A stretch of 32,507 nt of DNA from Myxococcus llanfairpwllgwyngyllgogerychwyrndrobwllllantysiliogogogochensis (GCF_006636215.1 NZ_VIFM01000119.1:1-32507), one strand, 5' to 3'. Positions 8,141 through 17,005 are shown, counted from the stretch's first letter. A program made the numbers and translations. Notes: generated by a model not told the origin, from the sequence alone.

Positions 8141-8168
8141 CATTCCCCCTGCCGCCGTCGCGGGAATG
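8141..8168. terminator. Hairpin between convergent genes
   Basis: CATTCCC (8141-8147) and GGGAATG (8162-8168) form a perfect 7-bp stem in the 57-bp gap between the membrane protein and the response regulator. It could act in both directions. There is no T-tract. Confidence 0.45.
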
Positions 8169-8179
8169 GGTGACGGCGC

Positions 8180-8872
8180 CTACGCCTCCAGCCGCTTGCG
8201 CAGCACTCCAACACGGCTGCGGCCCACAGGCAGTCGGGTGCCGTCTCGCAGCTCCACCGAGGTGCGCGAGCCCTCCGTGGAGATGAGCTCGCGGATGTCT
8301 GTCACTCGGATGAGATAGGAGCGGTGGATGCGGAAGAAGTCGGCGGGGAGCAGTTGCTCGAGCCGCTCCAGGCTCTTCTCGCTCAGCTCGGTGCCGCCTC
8401 CACGCAGGACCAGCTCGGTGTAGTCGCCAGCGCCCTGGATGTACGCGACGGAGTCCAGGGGCACGAGGACCACGCCTCCGCCCTTCCTCACCGCGAGAGC
8501 GCGCAGGGGAGTGGCCGCGCGGCTTCCCACTCGGGCGAGCGCGAGGGCGAGCCGCTCCGGCGTGTATGGCTTGGGCACGAAGTCCAGCACCCCCAGCTCG
8601 AAGGCGCGCAGCGCCTGGTCTGTGTTCGCGGACACCACCACTGTCTGGAACGCGCCCGCGGCCACCTCCTCGAGCAGCGCGAAGCCGTCTTCCCCCGAGA
8701 GGTTCAGGTCCAGCAGCAGTACGTCCACGGTGCGCTCGGCCAGCAGCTCGCGTGCCTCGTCCAGACTCGCGCACACGCGCGGGGGCGGAGCGTCCGGCCC
8801 CAGCTGCTGCTCGCACAGCCGGGCGAGACGGCGCGCCGCCAGTGGCTCGTCCTCCACGATGAGCAGTCTCAC
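8180..8872 (-). CDS. LytTR-family response regulator
   Basis: 230 residues. The start is the GTG at 8872, which overlaps the TGA stop of the upstream kinase gene (GTGA); an ATG at 8932 would lie inside the kinase gene. The receiver domain covers residues 1-120, with acidic residues in VEDE near the N-terminus and phosphoacceptor Asp55 in LLLDLNLSGEDG. The LytTR DNA-binding domain spans about 132-230, with FFRIHRSYLIR and a final RSRVGVLRKRLEA. It is the output partner of the adjacent kinase, and the overlap implies translational coupling. LytTR regulators often bind paired direct repeats and control surface or secreted products. No target site was identified here. Confidence 0.94.
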   Translation of the reverse strand: MRLLIVEDEPLAARRLARLCEQQLGPDAPPPRVCASLDEARELLAERTVDVLLLDLNLSGEDGFALLEEVAAGAFQTVVVSANTDQALRAFELGVLDFVPKPYTPERLALALARVGSRAATPLRALAVRKGGGVVLVPLDSVAYIQGAGDYTELVLRGGGTELSEKSLERLEQLLPADFFRIHRSYLIRVTDIRELISTEGSRTSVELRDGTRLPVGRSRVGVLRKRLEA

Positions 8873-10563
8873 GCCGGCACCTCCACCCGCGTCCTCCAGC
8901 CCGCATCCGTGGGCCCATCCTCGAGCCTCCACGCGCCAGGGAAGGCCTCCTCCAGACGCGCGCGCAGGTAGCGCGAGCCGGTGCCCTCACCACCCCCCGG
9001 GCGCGTCCCCGTGCCCGGAGGCGCGAGGAAGACGTAACGCCGACGGGGCCCCGTGCCTTCGGCGACGAGGCTGCTTTCGAGTCGGAAGGTGTGGGGCGAG
9101 ACATAGCGGTTGTGACTGAAGGCGTTCTCCAAGAGCGTGTGCAGCAGGGCAGGGGGGACGGGGGCCGACAGGTCCACGCCCTCGGTCTCCAACTGGAAGG
9201 CCGTGCCCTGTCGGCAGCCCATGACCTCCAGATGGGCGCGACACAACTCCAACTCGCGAGCGAGCGGGATGGTGCGCTCACCGGAGACGGCGAGCAGATG
9301 CCGGTACACCGCGCCCAGGGCCTCGATGAAGCGCACGGCCTGCGCGGGCTCCGTCTCCACCCACTCGCTCAGCGCGCCCAGCGTGTTCATCAGGAAGTGC
9401 GGCTGCAGGCTGCGCTTGAGCAACTCCAGTTGCAGGCGCTCCGCGGCGCGCGTCGCACTCTCGAACCGCTCCTGCTGATGGCGCTGCCGCCGGGCATGTA
9501 TCGCAGTGAGGCAGACCAGGAGCCCTCCGAAGGCGACGAAGAAGCCGCGCTCGGAGAAGCCCCAGGGTTCCAACAGGTAGAGCGTCCCGGCGAAACAGAG
9601 CCCCGCCAGCGCGCCCAGGGCTCCCCCCGGTTCCCCTCTCCGCCACGCGCGCACGGCGAGCGCCGTGGAGACGACGAGCGAGGCCCCGAGCGCCACGCTG
9701 TTCTTGGCATCGAAGCCCGGAACGAAGACGAGCGCGAGCAGCCCCAGTCCCAGTCCCACCCACCGCAGCCAGCGGAGTGGCTCGCCGAAGGCCGCGTGGA
9801 CGGTCGCTGGCAGCAGCGCCGCCACCGCCAGCACGGCCGCCGCCTGCAGTCGCAGCCGCAGCGCATGCTGTGGGTAGGGATAGTTGGCGAGCCCGCGCCA
9901 CGACTCCATCAGGACGAGCGCCGCGGCGGCGAGGCACAGCACGCCGAGCAGGAGCGTGGCGAGCCCACCGTGAGCGAGCCGCACGCGCACGAGGTGGTAG
10001 AGCCCCATCAGCACCAGCGCGCCCAGCATGCAAAGGGCTGGCACCAGTCCGAGCATCCGCATCTGAGCGAGTGACGCGGCCTCGCCCACCTGCATGTAGT
10101 GGACGGTGCCCACGGGCTGGAAGCCGAGTCGATGCGCGGAGATGCGCATCGTCAGCACGTGAGGGCCGGGCGCGCTGAGTCCGGTCGGAAGCGGGAGCAG
10201 GGCATCGACCCGTCCTGGTACCTCCTCCGAGGGCGTCCGCCCCACCTGTCCGTTGCGGCCCAGCAGCCCGCCGTCCCACCACGCCTCCCATGACCCGAGC
10301 ACCGACAGGGCGAGGGCAGGTGTCGGGGCTCCGGCTTCACGCGGGGGCACGTCCACCTGCGTGCGCAGCCAATAGGGGCCCGTCCCCTCGTTCACCTGGT
10401 CGGCCGCCACCGTGCGCCAGCCCCGTGCGTCTCCGGAGAGCGCGACCTCCGGGGAGAGATCCTCCGTGTTCACCTGCACCAGTCCCTGCCGCGCGGAGGG
10501 CAGCGCGGCCGAAGCGGTGAGCGAGAGCGCGAAGCATCCCGCGAAGAGGGCGGAGGACATCAT
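8869..10563 (-). CDS. 7TM sensor histidine kinase (LytS/YehU-type His_kinase domain)
   Basis: About 564 residues from the ATG at 10563 (TTGAGG just upstream); an adjacent ATG at 10560 and one at 10575 are alternatives. After the signal peptide comes a periplasmic jelly-roll-like sensor region (about 25-160) with WLRTQVDV and SWEAWWDGGLLG, typical of 7TMR-DISM sensors. Seven transmembrane segments follow (about 170-365). The His_kinase domain has phosphoacceptor His389 in SLQPHFLMNT. The ATP-binding part keeps the N-box (LLENAFSHNR) and a degenerate glycine box (GGGEGTGSRYL). The usual Asp-Asn-Gly segment is replaced by a Pro/Gly-rich stretch. Its stop overlaps the regulator start. Ligand unknown. 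Confidence 0.92.
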   Translation of the reverse strand: MMSSALFAGCFALSLTASAALPSARQGLVQVNTEDLSPEVALSGDARGWRTVAADQVNEGTGPYWLRTQVDVPPREAGAPTPALALSVLGSWEAWWDGGLLGRNGQVGRTPSEEVPGRVDALLPLPTGLSAPGPHVLTMRISAHRLGFQPVGTVHYMQVGEAASLAQMRMLGLVPALCMLGALVLMGLYHLVRVRLAHGGLATLLLGVLCLAAAALVLMESWRGLANYPYPQHALRLRLQAAAVLAVAALLPATVHAAFGEPLRWLRWVGLGLGLLALVFVPGFDAKNSVALGASLVVSTALAVRAWRRGEPGGALGALAGLCFAGTLYLLEPWGFSERGFFVAFGGLLVCLTAIHARRQRHQQERFESATRAAERLQLELLKRSLQPHFLMNTLGALSEWVETEPAQAVRFIEALGAVYRHLLAVSGERTIPLARELELCRAHLEVMGCRQGTAFQLETEGVDLSAPVPPALLHTLLENAFSHNRYVSPHTFRLESSLVAEGTGPRRRYVFLAPPGTGTRPGGGEGTGSRYLRARLEEAFPGAWRLEDGPTDAGWRTRVEVPA

Positions 10564-10697
10564 GGGCCTCAACATACGCGGCCTGGCGCCGCCCCACGCG
10601 CATTCCGGCGACACCGCGAGACGTTGGGCGACCGGCACCCCACGTGCCGTGCAGGCCACCGCATTCTCCTCCCTGAAGCCCTTCTCGGAGGAACGCC

Positions 10698-12104
10698 ATG
10701 CGTGCCGTGCTCCTGCTTGCCCTCATCCTTCCGTTGTCCCTCGCTCAGGCCCAGGGCCTCCAGCTGCAGCCCCACACCTTCCAGGCCCACGACGGTCGCA
10801 CCGTTCAGGCGGAGCTGGGCACCCTCACCGTGCCCCTGCGCCATGCCCACCCCGAGGGCCCGGGCTTGCCCCTGCGCTTCGTGCGCTTCAAGAGCACGAG
10901 CCCCTCGCCCGGGGCGCCCATCGTCTACCTCGCGGGTGGCCCTGGCGGCTCCGGTATCGAGGCCGCACGGTATGGCCGCTTCGATCTGTTCCTCGCCTTG
11001 CGCGAGGTGGCCGACGTCATCGCGCTGGACCAGCGCGGCACCGGCCAGTCGAACCCCCATCCCGAGTTGAAGCAGTCGTGGGCCATCCCGCTCGATCAGC
11101 GCATGGACGAGGCGCTGCTCACCTCCACGGTGAAGAAGGCCGCCGCGGAGGCGAGCCGGACCTGGACCGCGGCCGGCGTGGACCTGGGGGCCTTCACCAC
11201 GGTGGAGAACGCCGACGACCTGGAGATGCTGCGCAAGGCGCTGGGCGCGCCGAAGCTCAACCTCTGGGGCATCAGCTACGGCACCCACCTGGGCCTCGCC
11301 TACGTGCGGCGCCACGCGGAGCGGGTGGACCACATCATCCTCGCGGGCATCGAGGGGCCTGATGACACCTGGAAGCGGCCTGCCCACGCGGAGGCGCTGC
11401 TCGGGCGCTGGGAGGCCGTGTTGCGCGCCGAGGGTGAGCGCGGGCCCGGCCTGAAGGCACGGCTGGCGAAGCTGTTGAAGTCGTTGCGGAGCAAGCCGCT
11501 CACGGTGGAGTTCACGGACGAGGAGAAGGGTGACCGCCGCACCTGGAAGGTCAGCCCCTTCGACCTTCAGTGCCTCGCCTTCGAATCCCTGCGGGACCCG
11601 GCCACCTTCCGGCGCTTCCTCCCCCTGCTTACGGCGTTGGAGTCCGGGAACCATGAGGCGATGGCGCCCTTCGCGGGCAGGCTTCGCGAAGGCTTGCTGC
11701 GTCCCATGTCGCTCGCGATGGACGCGGCCTCCGGTGTGAGCCCGGCGCGACGCGCCCTCATCGAGCGGGAGGCGGCGAAGGCGGTGCTCGGTGGCAGCGT
11801 CAACCCGGGCGCCCTGCTGGCGGAGGATGTGGCCGGCGTGAGCGACCTGGGAGAGTCCTTCCGTGGCCCTCTCAAGGCCGACGTGCCCGTGCTCCTCATC
11901 AGCGGCACCCTGGATGGGCGCACGAGCCCTGACAACGCGGAGGCCCTGCGCCCCGGACTCTCCCGGGCCGTGCACCTGGTGCTGGAGGGCGCGGGACACG
12001 ACGGCCTCTTCCAGTCGGACCCGCGCATCCTCGAGCGGATGAAGTCCTTCCTGAAGGGTGAAGCGCTCCGCGACGAGCGCATGGAGATCAAGGCGAAGCC
12101 CTGA
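10698..12104 (+). CDS. Exported alpha/beta hydrolase (S33-like aminopeptidase)
   Basis: 468 residues, with GGAGG 6 nt before the ATG. A short signal peptide (about 1-19, ending AQA) indicates export. The alpha/beta hydrolase fold has the oxyanion segment [15 protein letters not shown], nucleophile Ser193 in [10 protein letters not shown], Asp406 in [10 protein letters not shown] and His434 in GAGHDGLF. This is a complete catalytic triad. The GGPGGSG/DQRGTG pair is typical of prolyl or tripeptidyl aminopeptidases of MEROPS S33, with a helical cap between about 235 and 390. It probably trims peptides released by the secreted proteases. It is divergent from the kinase gene across 134 bp. The exact peptide specificity cannot be assigned. 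Confidence 0.9.
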   Translation: MRAVLLLALILPLSLAQAQGLQLQPHTFQAHDGRTVQAELGTLTVPLRHAHPEGPGLPLRFVRFKSTSPSPGAPIVYLAGGPGGSGIEAARYGRFDLFLALREVADVIALDQRGTGQSNPHPELKQSWAIPLDQRMDEALLTSTVKKAAAEASRTWTAAGVDLGAFTTVENADDLEMLRKALGAPKLNLWGISYGTHLGLAYVRRHAERVDHIILAGIEGPDDTWKRPAHAEALLGRWEAVLRAEGERGPGLKARLAKLLKSLRSKPLTVEFTDEEKGDRRTWKVSPFDLQCLAFESLRDPATFRRFLPLLTALESGNHEAMAPFAGRLREGLLRPMSLAMDAASGVSPARRALIEREAAKAVLGGSVNPGALLAEDVAGVSDLGESFRGPLKADVPVLLISGTLDGRTSPDNAEALRPGLSRAVHLVLEGAGHDGLFQSDPRILERMKSFLKGEALRDERMEIKAKP

Positions 12105-12137
12105 ACTCTCCCGCTCGCCCCGCGTTCGTGTGGGGGA

Positions 12138-12174
12138 CGGGCCGCCGCCTCGCGCTCGTCGAGGAGGCGGCCCG
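12138..12174 (+). terminator. Long GC hairpin after the alpha/beta hydrolase
   Basis: A 15-bp stem with one mismatch: CGGGCCGCCGCCTCG against CGAGGAGGCGGCCCG, with a 7-nt loop. It lies 34 bp after the stop. No T-tract is present, but the stem is strong. Confidence 0.6.
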
Positions 12175-12191
12175 ACCTCCGCCTGTCGCCG

Positions 12192-12218
12192 GGCCGGTGC
12201 ACCGCTCTTGCACCGGCC
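12192..12218. promoter_or_regulatory. Perfect 10-bp inverted repeat upstream of the aldo/keto reductase
   Basis: GGCCGGTGCA and TGCACCGGCC are separated by 7 nt. It lies 43 bp before the ATG at 12262 and just beyond the preceding terminator-like hairpin. Position and symmetry fit a repressor or activator operator, although a second terminator stem is possible. Confidence 0.45.
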
Positions 12219-12261
12219 GCACCTTCAGCGCGCAACGGCACTCGAACGCGGAGGCAGGACG

Positions 12262-13245
12262 ATGAAGCAGCGCAAGCTGGGTCGGCAAGGGCTGGTGGTC
12301 TCGGAGCTGGGGCTCGGGTGCATGGGGATGAGCGAGTTCTACGGCGCCGGGGACGAGGCGGAGTCCCTGCGCACCATCTACCGCGCCCTCGAATTGGGCA
12401 TCACCTTCCTCGACACCGCGGACATGTACGGGCCCTTCACCAACGAGGAACTCGTGGGCCGCGCCATTCGAGGCCACCGCGAGCAGGTGGTGCTGGCCAC
12501 GAAGTTCGCCAACGTGCGTGGCGCCAAGGGCGAGTTCCTGGGCATCCGTGGCGACCCGGCCTATGTGAAACAGGCGTGCGAGGCCTCGCTCAAGCGCCTG
12601 GGCGTCGACCACATCGACCTCTACTACCAGCACCGCGTGGACCCGAAGGTGCCCATCGAGGACACGGTCGGCGCGATGGCGGAGCTCGTGCGCGCGGGCA
12701 AGGTTCGCTACCTCGGTCTGTCCGAGGCCGCGCCCGAGACGATTCGCAAGGCGCACGCCGTCCACCCCATCTCGGCGCTGCAGACCGAGTACTCCCTGTG
12801 GACGCGCGACGTGGAGGAGGACGGCGTACTCGCCACGGTGCGCGAGCTGGGCATCGGCTTCGTCTCCTACAGTCCACTGGGCCGAGGCTTCCTCACCGGC
12901 CAGTACAAGCGCTTCGAGGACCTGCCCGCGGACGACTTCCGACGACAGAACCCGCGCTTCCAGGGAGACAACTTCCAGAAGAACCTGGACCTCGTGCAGC
13001 GCGTGGAGCAGCTCGCGAAGCAGAAGGGCGTGACGTCCGCGCAGCTCGCGCTCGCGTGGGTGATGTCCCGAGGCCCGGACGTGGTGCCCATCCCCGGCAC
13101 CAAGCGCGTGAAGTACCTCGAGCAGAACGCGGGGGCCGCGCGCGTGGAACTCACGGGCGCGGACCTCGCCCAGCTCGACTCGGTGTTCCCGGTGGGAGCG
13201 GCGACGGGGCTTCGCTACCTGGACATGAGCAGCGTGCACCGCTGA
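12262..13245 (+). CDS. Aldo/keto reductase (AKR13-like)
   Basis: 327 residues. The ATG at 12262 has GGAGG and AGGA upstream; an in-frame ATG at 12058 lies inside the preceding gene. The single (beta/alpha)8 barrel carries the NADPH-dependent tetrad Asp51 and Tyr56 (DTADMYG), Lys81 (LATKF) and His124 (YYQHRVD). The cofactor phosphate-binding segment [14 protein letters not shown] is near the C-terminus. Length and motifs fit the AKR13 group of bacterial and fungal oxidoreductases acting on small aldehydes and ketones. It is probably cytoplasmic, as no signal is seen. A perfect inverted repeat 43 bp upstream may be its operator. The physiological substrate is unknown. Confidence 0.95.
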   Translation: MKQRKLGRQGLVVSELGLGCMGMSEFYGAGDEAESLRTIYRALELGITFLDTADMYGPFTNEELVGRAIRGHREQVVLATKFANVRGAKGEFLGIRGDPAYVKQACEASLKRLGVDHIDLYYQHRVDPKVPIEDTVGAMAELVRAGKVRYLGLSEAAPETIRKAHAVHPISALQTEYSLWTRDVEEDGVLATVRELGIGFVSYSPLGRGFLTGQYKRFEDLPADDFRRQNPRFQGDNFQKNLDLVQRVEQLAKQKGVTSAQLALAWVMSRGPDVVPIPGTKRVKYLEQNAGAARVELTGADLAQLDSVFPVGAATGLRYLDMSSVHR

Positions 13246-13337
13246 CGCGTTCGCACGAAGGCGCTCATCGGCGCTGGGGCGCCCTGGAAGTCACGGGCGA
13301 TGGGATGCCCGCATGACGCCGTGAATGGCTCCGGGGT

Positions 13338-13371
13338 GGCGCGGCTTGCGCGAAGAATGGCAAGCCGCGCC
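13338..13371. terminator. Perfect 12-bp hairpin between convergent genes
   Basis: GGCGCGGCTTGC and GCAAGCCGCGCC are an exact inverted repeat with a 10-nt loop. It lies between the aldo/keto reductase stop and the stop of the minus-strand lipoprotein gene (13381), so it can serve both directions. T-tracts are lacking. Confidence 0.7.
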
Positions 13372-13380
13372 CGTCCGGCA

Positions 13381-15867
13381 TCAGGGCACGGTGGTGCGCC
13401 GGCGCAGATGCGCCACGCCCACGGAGGGGATGCGGCGCGCGTCGCGTCCGGCCTCGGCGATGAAACCTCCCAACCAGATACCGTCGGGTGTCAGCGCCAC
13501 GGCATCGACGCTGATGGCGTTGACGCCCCCTCCAATGGGCAGCAACCGTTCGCCATTGAAGACATACGCATGGGTGGGGCCCCCGCCTTCGGGAATGATG
13601 GTGCCCACGGCGACGAGGTCGCTCCCGCTGGGGACGAGCTTCCGGAAGCTATGGACACCGCCCCGGCTCTCGTTCATGGGCGGCGGCAGCCCGTTTTCAG
13701 CCGTCGCCAACTCCACCCAGGCGGTACCGTCCCAGTGTCCGAGTGTGATGCGGTCTGGCACGGGCAGGCCCTCCGGCCCCAATTCCATGTTGGTGCTCGC
13801 GAAGATGCCGCGCTCCCCGTAGGCGACGGTGATGACGGAGGTGCTCAGGCCTTCGCCCAGGGGCTCGAAGGCGGTGCCGTTCCAGTGGACGATGCGCCGC
13901 GCCGCCAATGTGCCCACGTGCGTGAACTCCCCCGCGGCGACGAAGGCGGGGTGGTCGGGGTCCTCGTTCTCGGGACGAAGGGCCAGCGCGGACACGGGGC
14001 TGTCGAAGCCGTCCGCCACCAGCACGAAACGCTCGCCATCCCAGCGGACCACGCGCCCGGTGGTGTCCAGCAGGGTCGACAGCCAGGGGCGTCCGAGCGA
14101 GTCCAGGGTCATGTCGAAGATGAAGCCGTGTGCGCTCAGGTCTCCGAGTGACCGCCACGCTTCCCCGGTCCACGTGAGCACGTGCGACTGGAGGGCGTTC
14201 CAGTCAGTACACGAGACATAGATGTCGCCCCGGGCATTCACAGCCAGGTCCGAGCACTCCATCTCCGGCAGTGCCGCCAGCGGCTTCCAGCCCGCGTCAC
14301 TGAATTGCAGCACGGTGCGCGGAACCGCCTCGCCACCCGCATGGGAGATTTCGCCCAGGATGTGGACGGTGCACTGGGGGCCTCCCGTCGCCATCACATC
14401 GGGTCGCCCGCTCAGTCCGTCGCCGGACTCGCCGCCCTCGGTCCGCCACTGGCCGTCTTCGTAGGAGACGAGGCTCTGGGATGCCGCGCCGTTGACGCTG
14501 GGGAAGGTGCCCGCGACATAGAGGCGCTCACCGTCGAGCAGGAATCGCTGGATGGGAACTTCCCACAGGGGGAAGGCGGAAGGGCCCTCGTCGCCACAGT
14601 AGAGCGGCGCGAACCAGACGGTCCGGTTGGGCAGCGTGGCATTGGGCCACGGCTCCCATCCGGTGGTGGGCGACCACTGCGCCAGGGCATTCGCGGGGAT
14701 GGCCTTGGGGTCGTTCCAGGCATGGCCGTTGACGTGGGAGAAGCATCCACCCACGTGAAGCTTGCCGTCGTTGAACACCAGGTCCGTCACGACGCCGGGG
14801 AACTGTCCGGTGCTGACGCCTTTGTTGAGCATCTCCCACGCGGTGCCATTCCAGCGGGCGATGGAGCCCACGCCATCCATGCTGAAGTCGTAGGCGAACG
14901 TGCCACCCGCATAGGGCGTCCCGTCGTCTCCGAGCGCGAGCGCGAAGACGCCGTTGCCGATCAGAGGGAGGTCGTACGCCTCCCACGTGCTCCCATTCCA
15001 CCGGGCGACCATGTTGCTGGAGATGCCACCCACCTGGGAGAAGCCGCCGCCCACCCAGACGTCATCACCGTCGACGAGCAGCTCGTAGACGGGGCCATTG
15101 GCGGGGCCTCCGGTGGGGAACCGCCAGGTGCTCCCATCCCAGATGGCCAGGCCGATGGCCCCGTTCTCCGCGAGCTGGAACTGCCCCGCGACCCAGAGCT
15201 CTCCCTTGATGAAGGCCATGGTGCGAACCAGGCCGTCGAACCTGCCGATGACGCGAACACCTTCGGGCGTCGCGAGCCACACCTCACCCGAGCGCGCGCC
15301 GAACGTGTCGTTCGTCGCCAGGGCGAGCGTGGTGTCGTCCTTCGCAGCGACTGAAGAGAAGCCCGCGCCGGGAAGCCCTTGCTCCCATGTTCTCTGGAGG
15401 GGTTGCCACTTTCCGTCGTGGCGCTGGATGAGTGGAGGCGTGGCCTGCGTGCCGAGCCAGCGGAAGTACCCGGCGGCGACGAGGTCGCCCGAGGGCGTCT
15501 TCGCGAAGTCATACACATGGGGCACATGGCCATCCATGCCGGAGACGCCCGCGATGGAGAAGCGGGGGTCCCATTCTCCGTTCTGGAGGACGTCCGTCAC
15601 CGTCGGCGCGCAGGAGGTCCCCGCATCGGGTTCACCTCCGCCCGCATCGGGCTGGCCTGCGTCAGGAGTGCCGGAGTCAGGCTCGCCAGCATCCGCGGGG
15701 CCCGCATCCGGACGAGGGCCTCCGCCAGAGTCGGGGATGCCAGCGTCAACAGGGCCCGCATCGGGCGTGGGCTTCGGCGGGTCATCACTACAAGCGGTGA
15801 AGAGGAGTGCCACGACGAGGAGCAGGGAAACACGATGCGTCCAGGAGTTGATCAGGGGTGTGCGCAT
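13381..15867 (-). CDS. Large surface lipoprotein with Asp/Pro-rich linker and beta-propeller repeats
   Basis: 828 residues. The signal peptide ends FTAC (Cys26), so it is likely lipid-anchored. Residues 27-85 form a low-complexity linker of PDAG/PDSG units, common in myxobacterial surface lipoproteins. The rest consists of repeated blades with motifs such as ARWNGSTWE, ARWNGTAWE and VHWNGTAFE, each followed by VWVGGGF- or PYAGGTF-type strands, roughly every 45-60 residues. This suggests one or two beta-propellers. No catalytic motif is seen; binding or adhesion is the reasonable guess. The ATG at 15867 has no clear ribosome binding site. A sigma-54-like element lies just upstream and a strong hairpin follows the stop. 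Confidence 0.88.
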   Translation of the reverse strand: MRTPLINSWTHRVSLLLVVALLFTACSDDPPKPTPDAGPVDAGIPDSGGGPRPDAGPADAGEPDSGTPDAGQPDAGGGEPDAGTSCAPTVTDVLQNGEWDPRFSIAGVSGMDGHVPHVYDFAKTPSGDLVAAGYFRWLGTQATPPLIQRHDGKWQPLQRTWEQGLPGAGFSSVAAKDDTTLALATNDTFGARSGEVWLATPEGVRVIGRFDGLVRTMAFIKGELWVAGQFQLAENGAIGLAIWDGSTWRFPTGGPANGPVYELLVDGDDVWVGGGFSQVGGISSNMVARWNGSTWEAYDLPLIGNGVFALALGDDGTPYAGGTFAYDFSMDGVGSIARWNGTAWEMLNKGVSTGQFPGVVTDLVFNDGKLHVGGCFSHVNGHAWNDPKAIPANALAQWSPTTGWEPWPNATLPNRTVWFAPLYCGDEGPSAFPLWEVPIQRFLLDGERLYVAGTFPSVNGAASQSLVSYEDGQWRTEGGESGDGLSGRPDVMATGGPQCTVHILGEISHAGGEAVPRTVLQFSDAGWKPLAALPEMECSDLAVNARGDIYVSCTDWNALQSHVLTWTGEAWRSLGDLSAHGFIFDMTLDSLGRPWLSTLLDTTGRVVRWDGERFVLVADGFDSPVSALALRPENEDPDHPAFVAAGEFTHVGTLAARRIVHWNGTAFEPLGEGLSTSVITVAYGERGIFASTNMELGPEGLPVPDRITLGHWDGTAWVELATAENGLPPPMNESRGGVHSFRKLVPSGSDLVAVGTIIPEGGGPTHAYVFNGERLLPIGGGVNAISVDAVALTPDGIWLGGFIAEAGRDARRIPSVGVAHLRRRTTVP

Positions 15868-15884
15868 AGGGGGTCACACACGAC

Positions 15885-15901
15885 TGCAATTGCCGGACCT
15901 T
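15885..15901 (-). promoter_or_regulatory. Possible sigma-54 (-24/-12) promoter for the propeller lipoprotein
   Basis: Read on the minus strand, AAGGTCCGGCAATTGCA has GG and GC separated by 10 nt and the TTGCA -12 element; the CG after the GG matches partly. The predicted start of transcription would leave only about 7 nt of leader before the ATG at 15867. No activator site was found. Confidence 0.3.
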
Positions 15902-15942
15902 TTCTCGTCTCATGATGTTTCAAGTATTTCAGATGACTTCGA

Positions 15943-16009
15943 GCGACGCCGTCGCACCGAGCGCCTCGAACCCCTGAGGTTCTCTCAGGAATTTGAGGCT
16001 CTCGGTGCG
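15943..16009. repeat. Cluster of nested inverted repeats between LysR and lipoprotein genes
   Basis: The outer arms CGCACCGAGCGCCTC (15953-15967) and GAGGCTCTCGGTGCG (15995-16009) pair over 15 bp with one mismatch. Between them CCTGAG/CTCAGG forms a perfect 6-bp stem with a 5-nt loop, and GAACC/GGTTC gives an alternative. GCGAC/GTCGC (15943-15955) overlaps the left arm. The cluster lies 74 bp past the LysR stop. It may be a terminator or an intergenic palindromic repeat. Confidence 0.6.
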
Positions 16010-16083
16010 CCTGAGTCCGTCATCGGAGACACACGGACAGCGCGTACCCACATCGGCCCTTCATCAGGAACGGTGTCGAGGCC

Positions 16084-16983
16084 TCAGCGTCCCGGGGGGC
16101 CCGCCTTCGCGAGCAGCTCCACGAAAGAGGTGAGGTGGGGTGTGGGGCGCACGGCGCGGGGCCACACGGCGTGCCAGTGCCTGCGCAGTCCCTTGCGTGT
16201 CACACGCACCGCGACCAGCGTCCCGCGTGAGAGCTCCGGGGCCACCGCCCAGCGGGCCAGCACCGCGATGCCGAGCCCGGCCTTGGTCAACTCGACGAGC
16301 GCCTCGGTCAGCTCCAGGTGGGACACGCGCGCGGGGGAGACGCCGGCGGGAGTGAGCACCTGTTGGAACAAGGTGCTCTCGGTGAGAGGGATGCTGTAGA
16401 GCAGCACGTGCTCGCGCGCGAAGTCGGCGGCTTGCAGGACGCTGCGGCTCGCCAGGGGATGCTCTGGTGCCATGACGGCGACGAGCTCGTCCTCGAAGAG
16501 GGGCGCATGCGCGAGGCGACGGTGCCGCGTCGGCGCGCTGACGATGCCCAGGTCCAGCGTCCCCGCCAGCAGCGCCTCCACCGGGCGGCGCGTGGCCTCC
16601 ACCGCGATGCGCACCTCCACCTGGGGATGGCGGGTGGAGAACCGCCGGAGGACCGCCGGCAGCCAGTGGTAGGCCGTGTAGCACTCCGTGGCGAGCCGGA
16701 GGATGCCCTGCGACGTGTGCGCGAGCCGTGCAACGTCCGCTTCGGCGGCTTCCACCTCGGCCATCACCTTGCGTGCGGCTTCGAGGACGCGTTGGCCGGG
16801 GCCGGTGAGCACCATGCGTCGGCCCTCGCGCTGGAACAGCTCGGTGCCCAGCCGCTCTTCCACGTCGCGGAGTTGGTGGCTCAGCGCGGGCTGGGACAGG
16901 TGCAGCACGCGCGCCGCCGCCGTCACCGAGCCGGTGTCCACCACGGCCGCCACCAGTCGAAGGTGTCTCACGTCCAGGGTCAT
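16084..16983 (-). CDS. LysR-family transcriptional regulator, MetR-like
   Basis: 299 residues. The N-terminal winged helix-turn-helix (about 1-60) has SVTAAARVLHLSQPALSHQL and the typical LysR sequence through LGTELFQREGRR. The effector-binding domain (about 90-299) contains ECYTAYHWLPAVLRRF and PLFEDELVAVMAPEHPL, a pattern close to MetR, the homocysteine-responsive activator of methionine genes. It is divergent from a metallo-beta-lactamase-fold gene with 98 bp between. A T-N11-A dyad overlaps its own start codon, which fits autorepression and activation of the neighbour. The MetR resemblance is from memory of E. coli MetR; no methionine gene is nearby, so the effector is uncertain. Confidence 0.93.
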   Translation of the reverse strand: MTLDVRHLRLVAAVVDTGSVTAAARVLHLSQPALSHQLRDVEERLGTELFQREGRRMVLTGPGQRVLEAARKVMAEVEAAEADVARLAHTSQGILRLATECYTAYHWLPAVLRRFSTRHPQVEVRIAVEATRRPVEALLAGTLDLGIVSAPTRHRRLAHAPLFEDELVAVMAPEHPLASRSVLQAADFAREHVLLYSIPLTESTLFQQVLTPAGVSPARVSHLELTEALVELTKAGLGIAVLARWAVAPELSRGTLVAVRVTRKGLRRHWHAVWPRAVRPTPHLTSFVELLAKAGPPGR

Positions 16984-17005
16984 CCATTCGATTCTCGCAT
17001 GGATG
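16981..17005. promoter_or_regulatory. Predicted LysR operator (T-N11-A dyad)
   Basis: CATCCAT (16981-16987) and ATGGATG (16999-17005) are perfect 7-bp arms with an 11-nt spacer, matching the T-N11-A architecture of LysR sites. The left arm covers the regulator start codon, and the divergent MBL-fold gene begins 77 bp away. Confidence 0.55.

Noticed and set aside
7944-9281. 445-codon minus-strand frame overlapping the LytTR regulator and kinase
   Set aside because: It is Arg/Ala/Gly-rich low complexity in another frame of two well-supported genes.
10569-11999. 476-codon minus-strand frame opposite the alpha/beta hydrolase
   Set aside because: The plus strand has signal peptide, triad and ribosome binding site; the antisense product has none.
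12192-12218. Calling the second hairpin a definite terminator
   Set aside because: It is close to the next gene, lacks a T-tract and follows another stem, so an operator is equally likely.
12088-13239. 383-codon minus-strand frame opposite the aldo/keto reductase
   Set aside because: The composition is His/Val/Glu-rich without motif; the reductase tetrad on the plus strand is complete.
14182-15354. 390-codon plus-strand frame opposite the propeller lipoprotein
   Set aside because: There is no domain or signal, while the minus strand has a lipobox and repeated blades.
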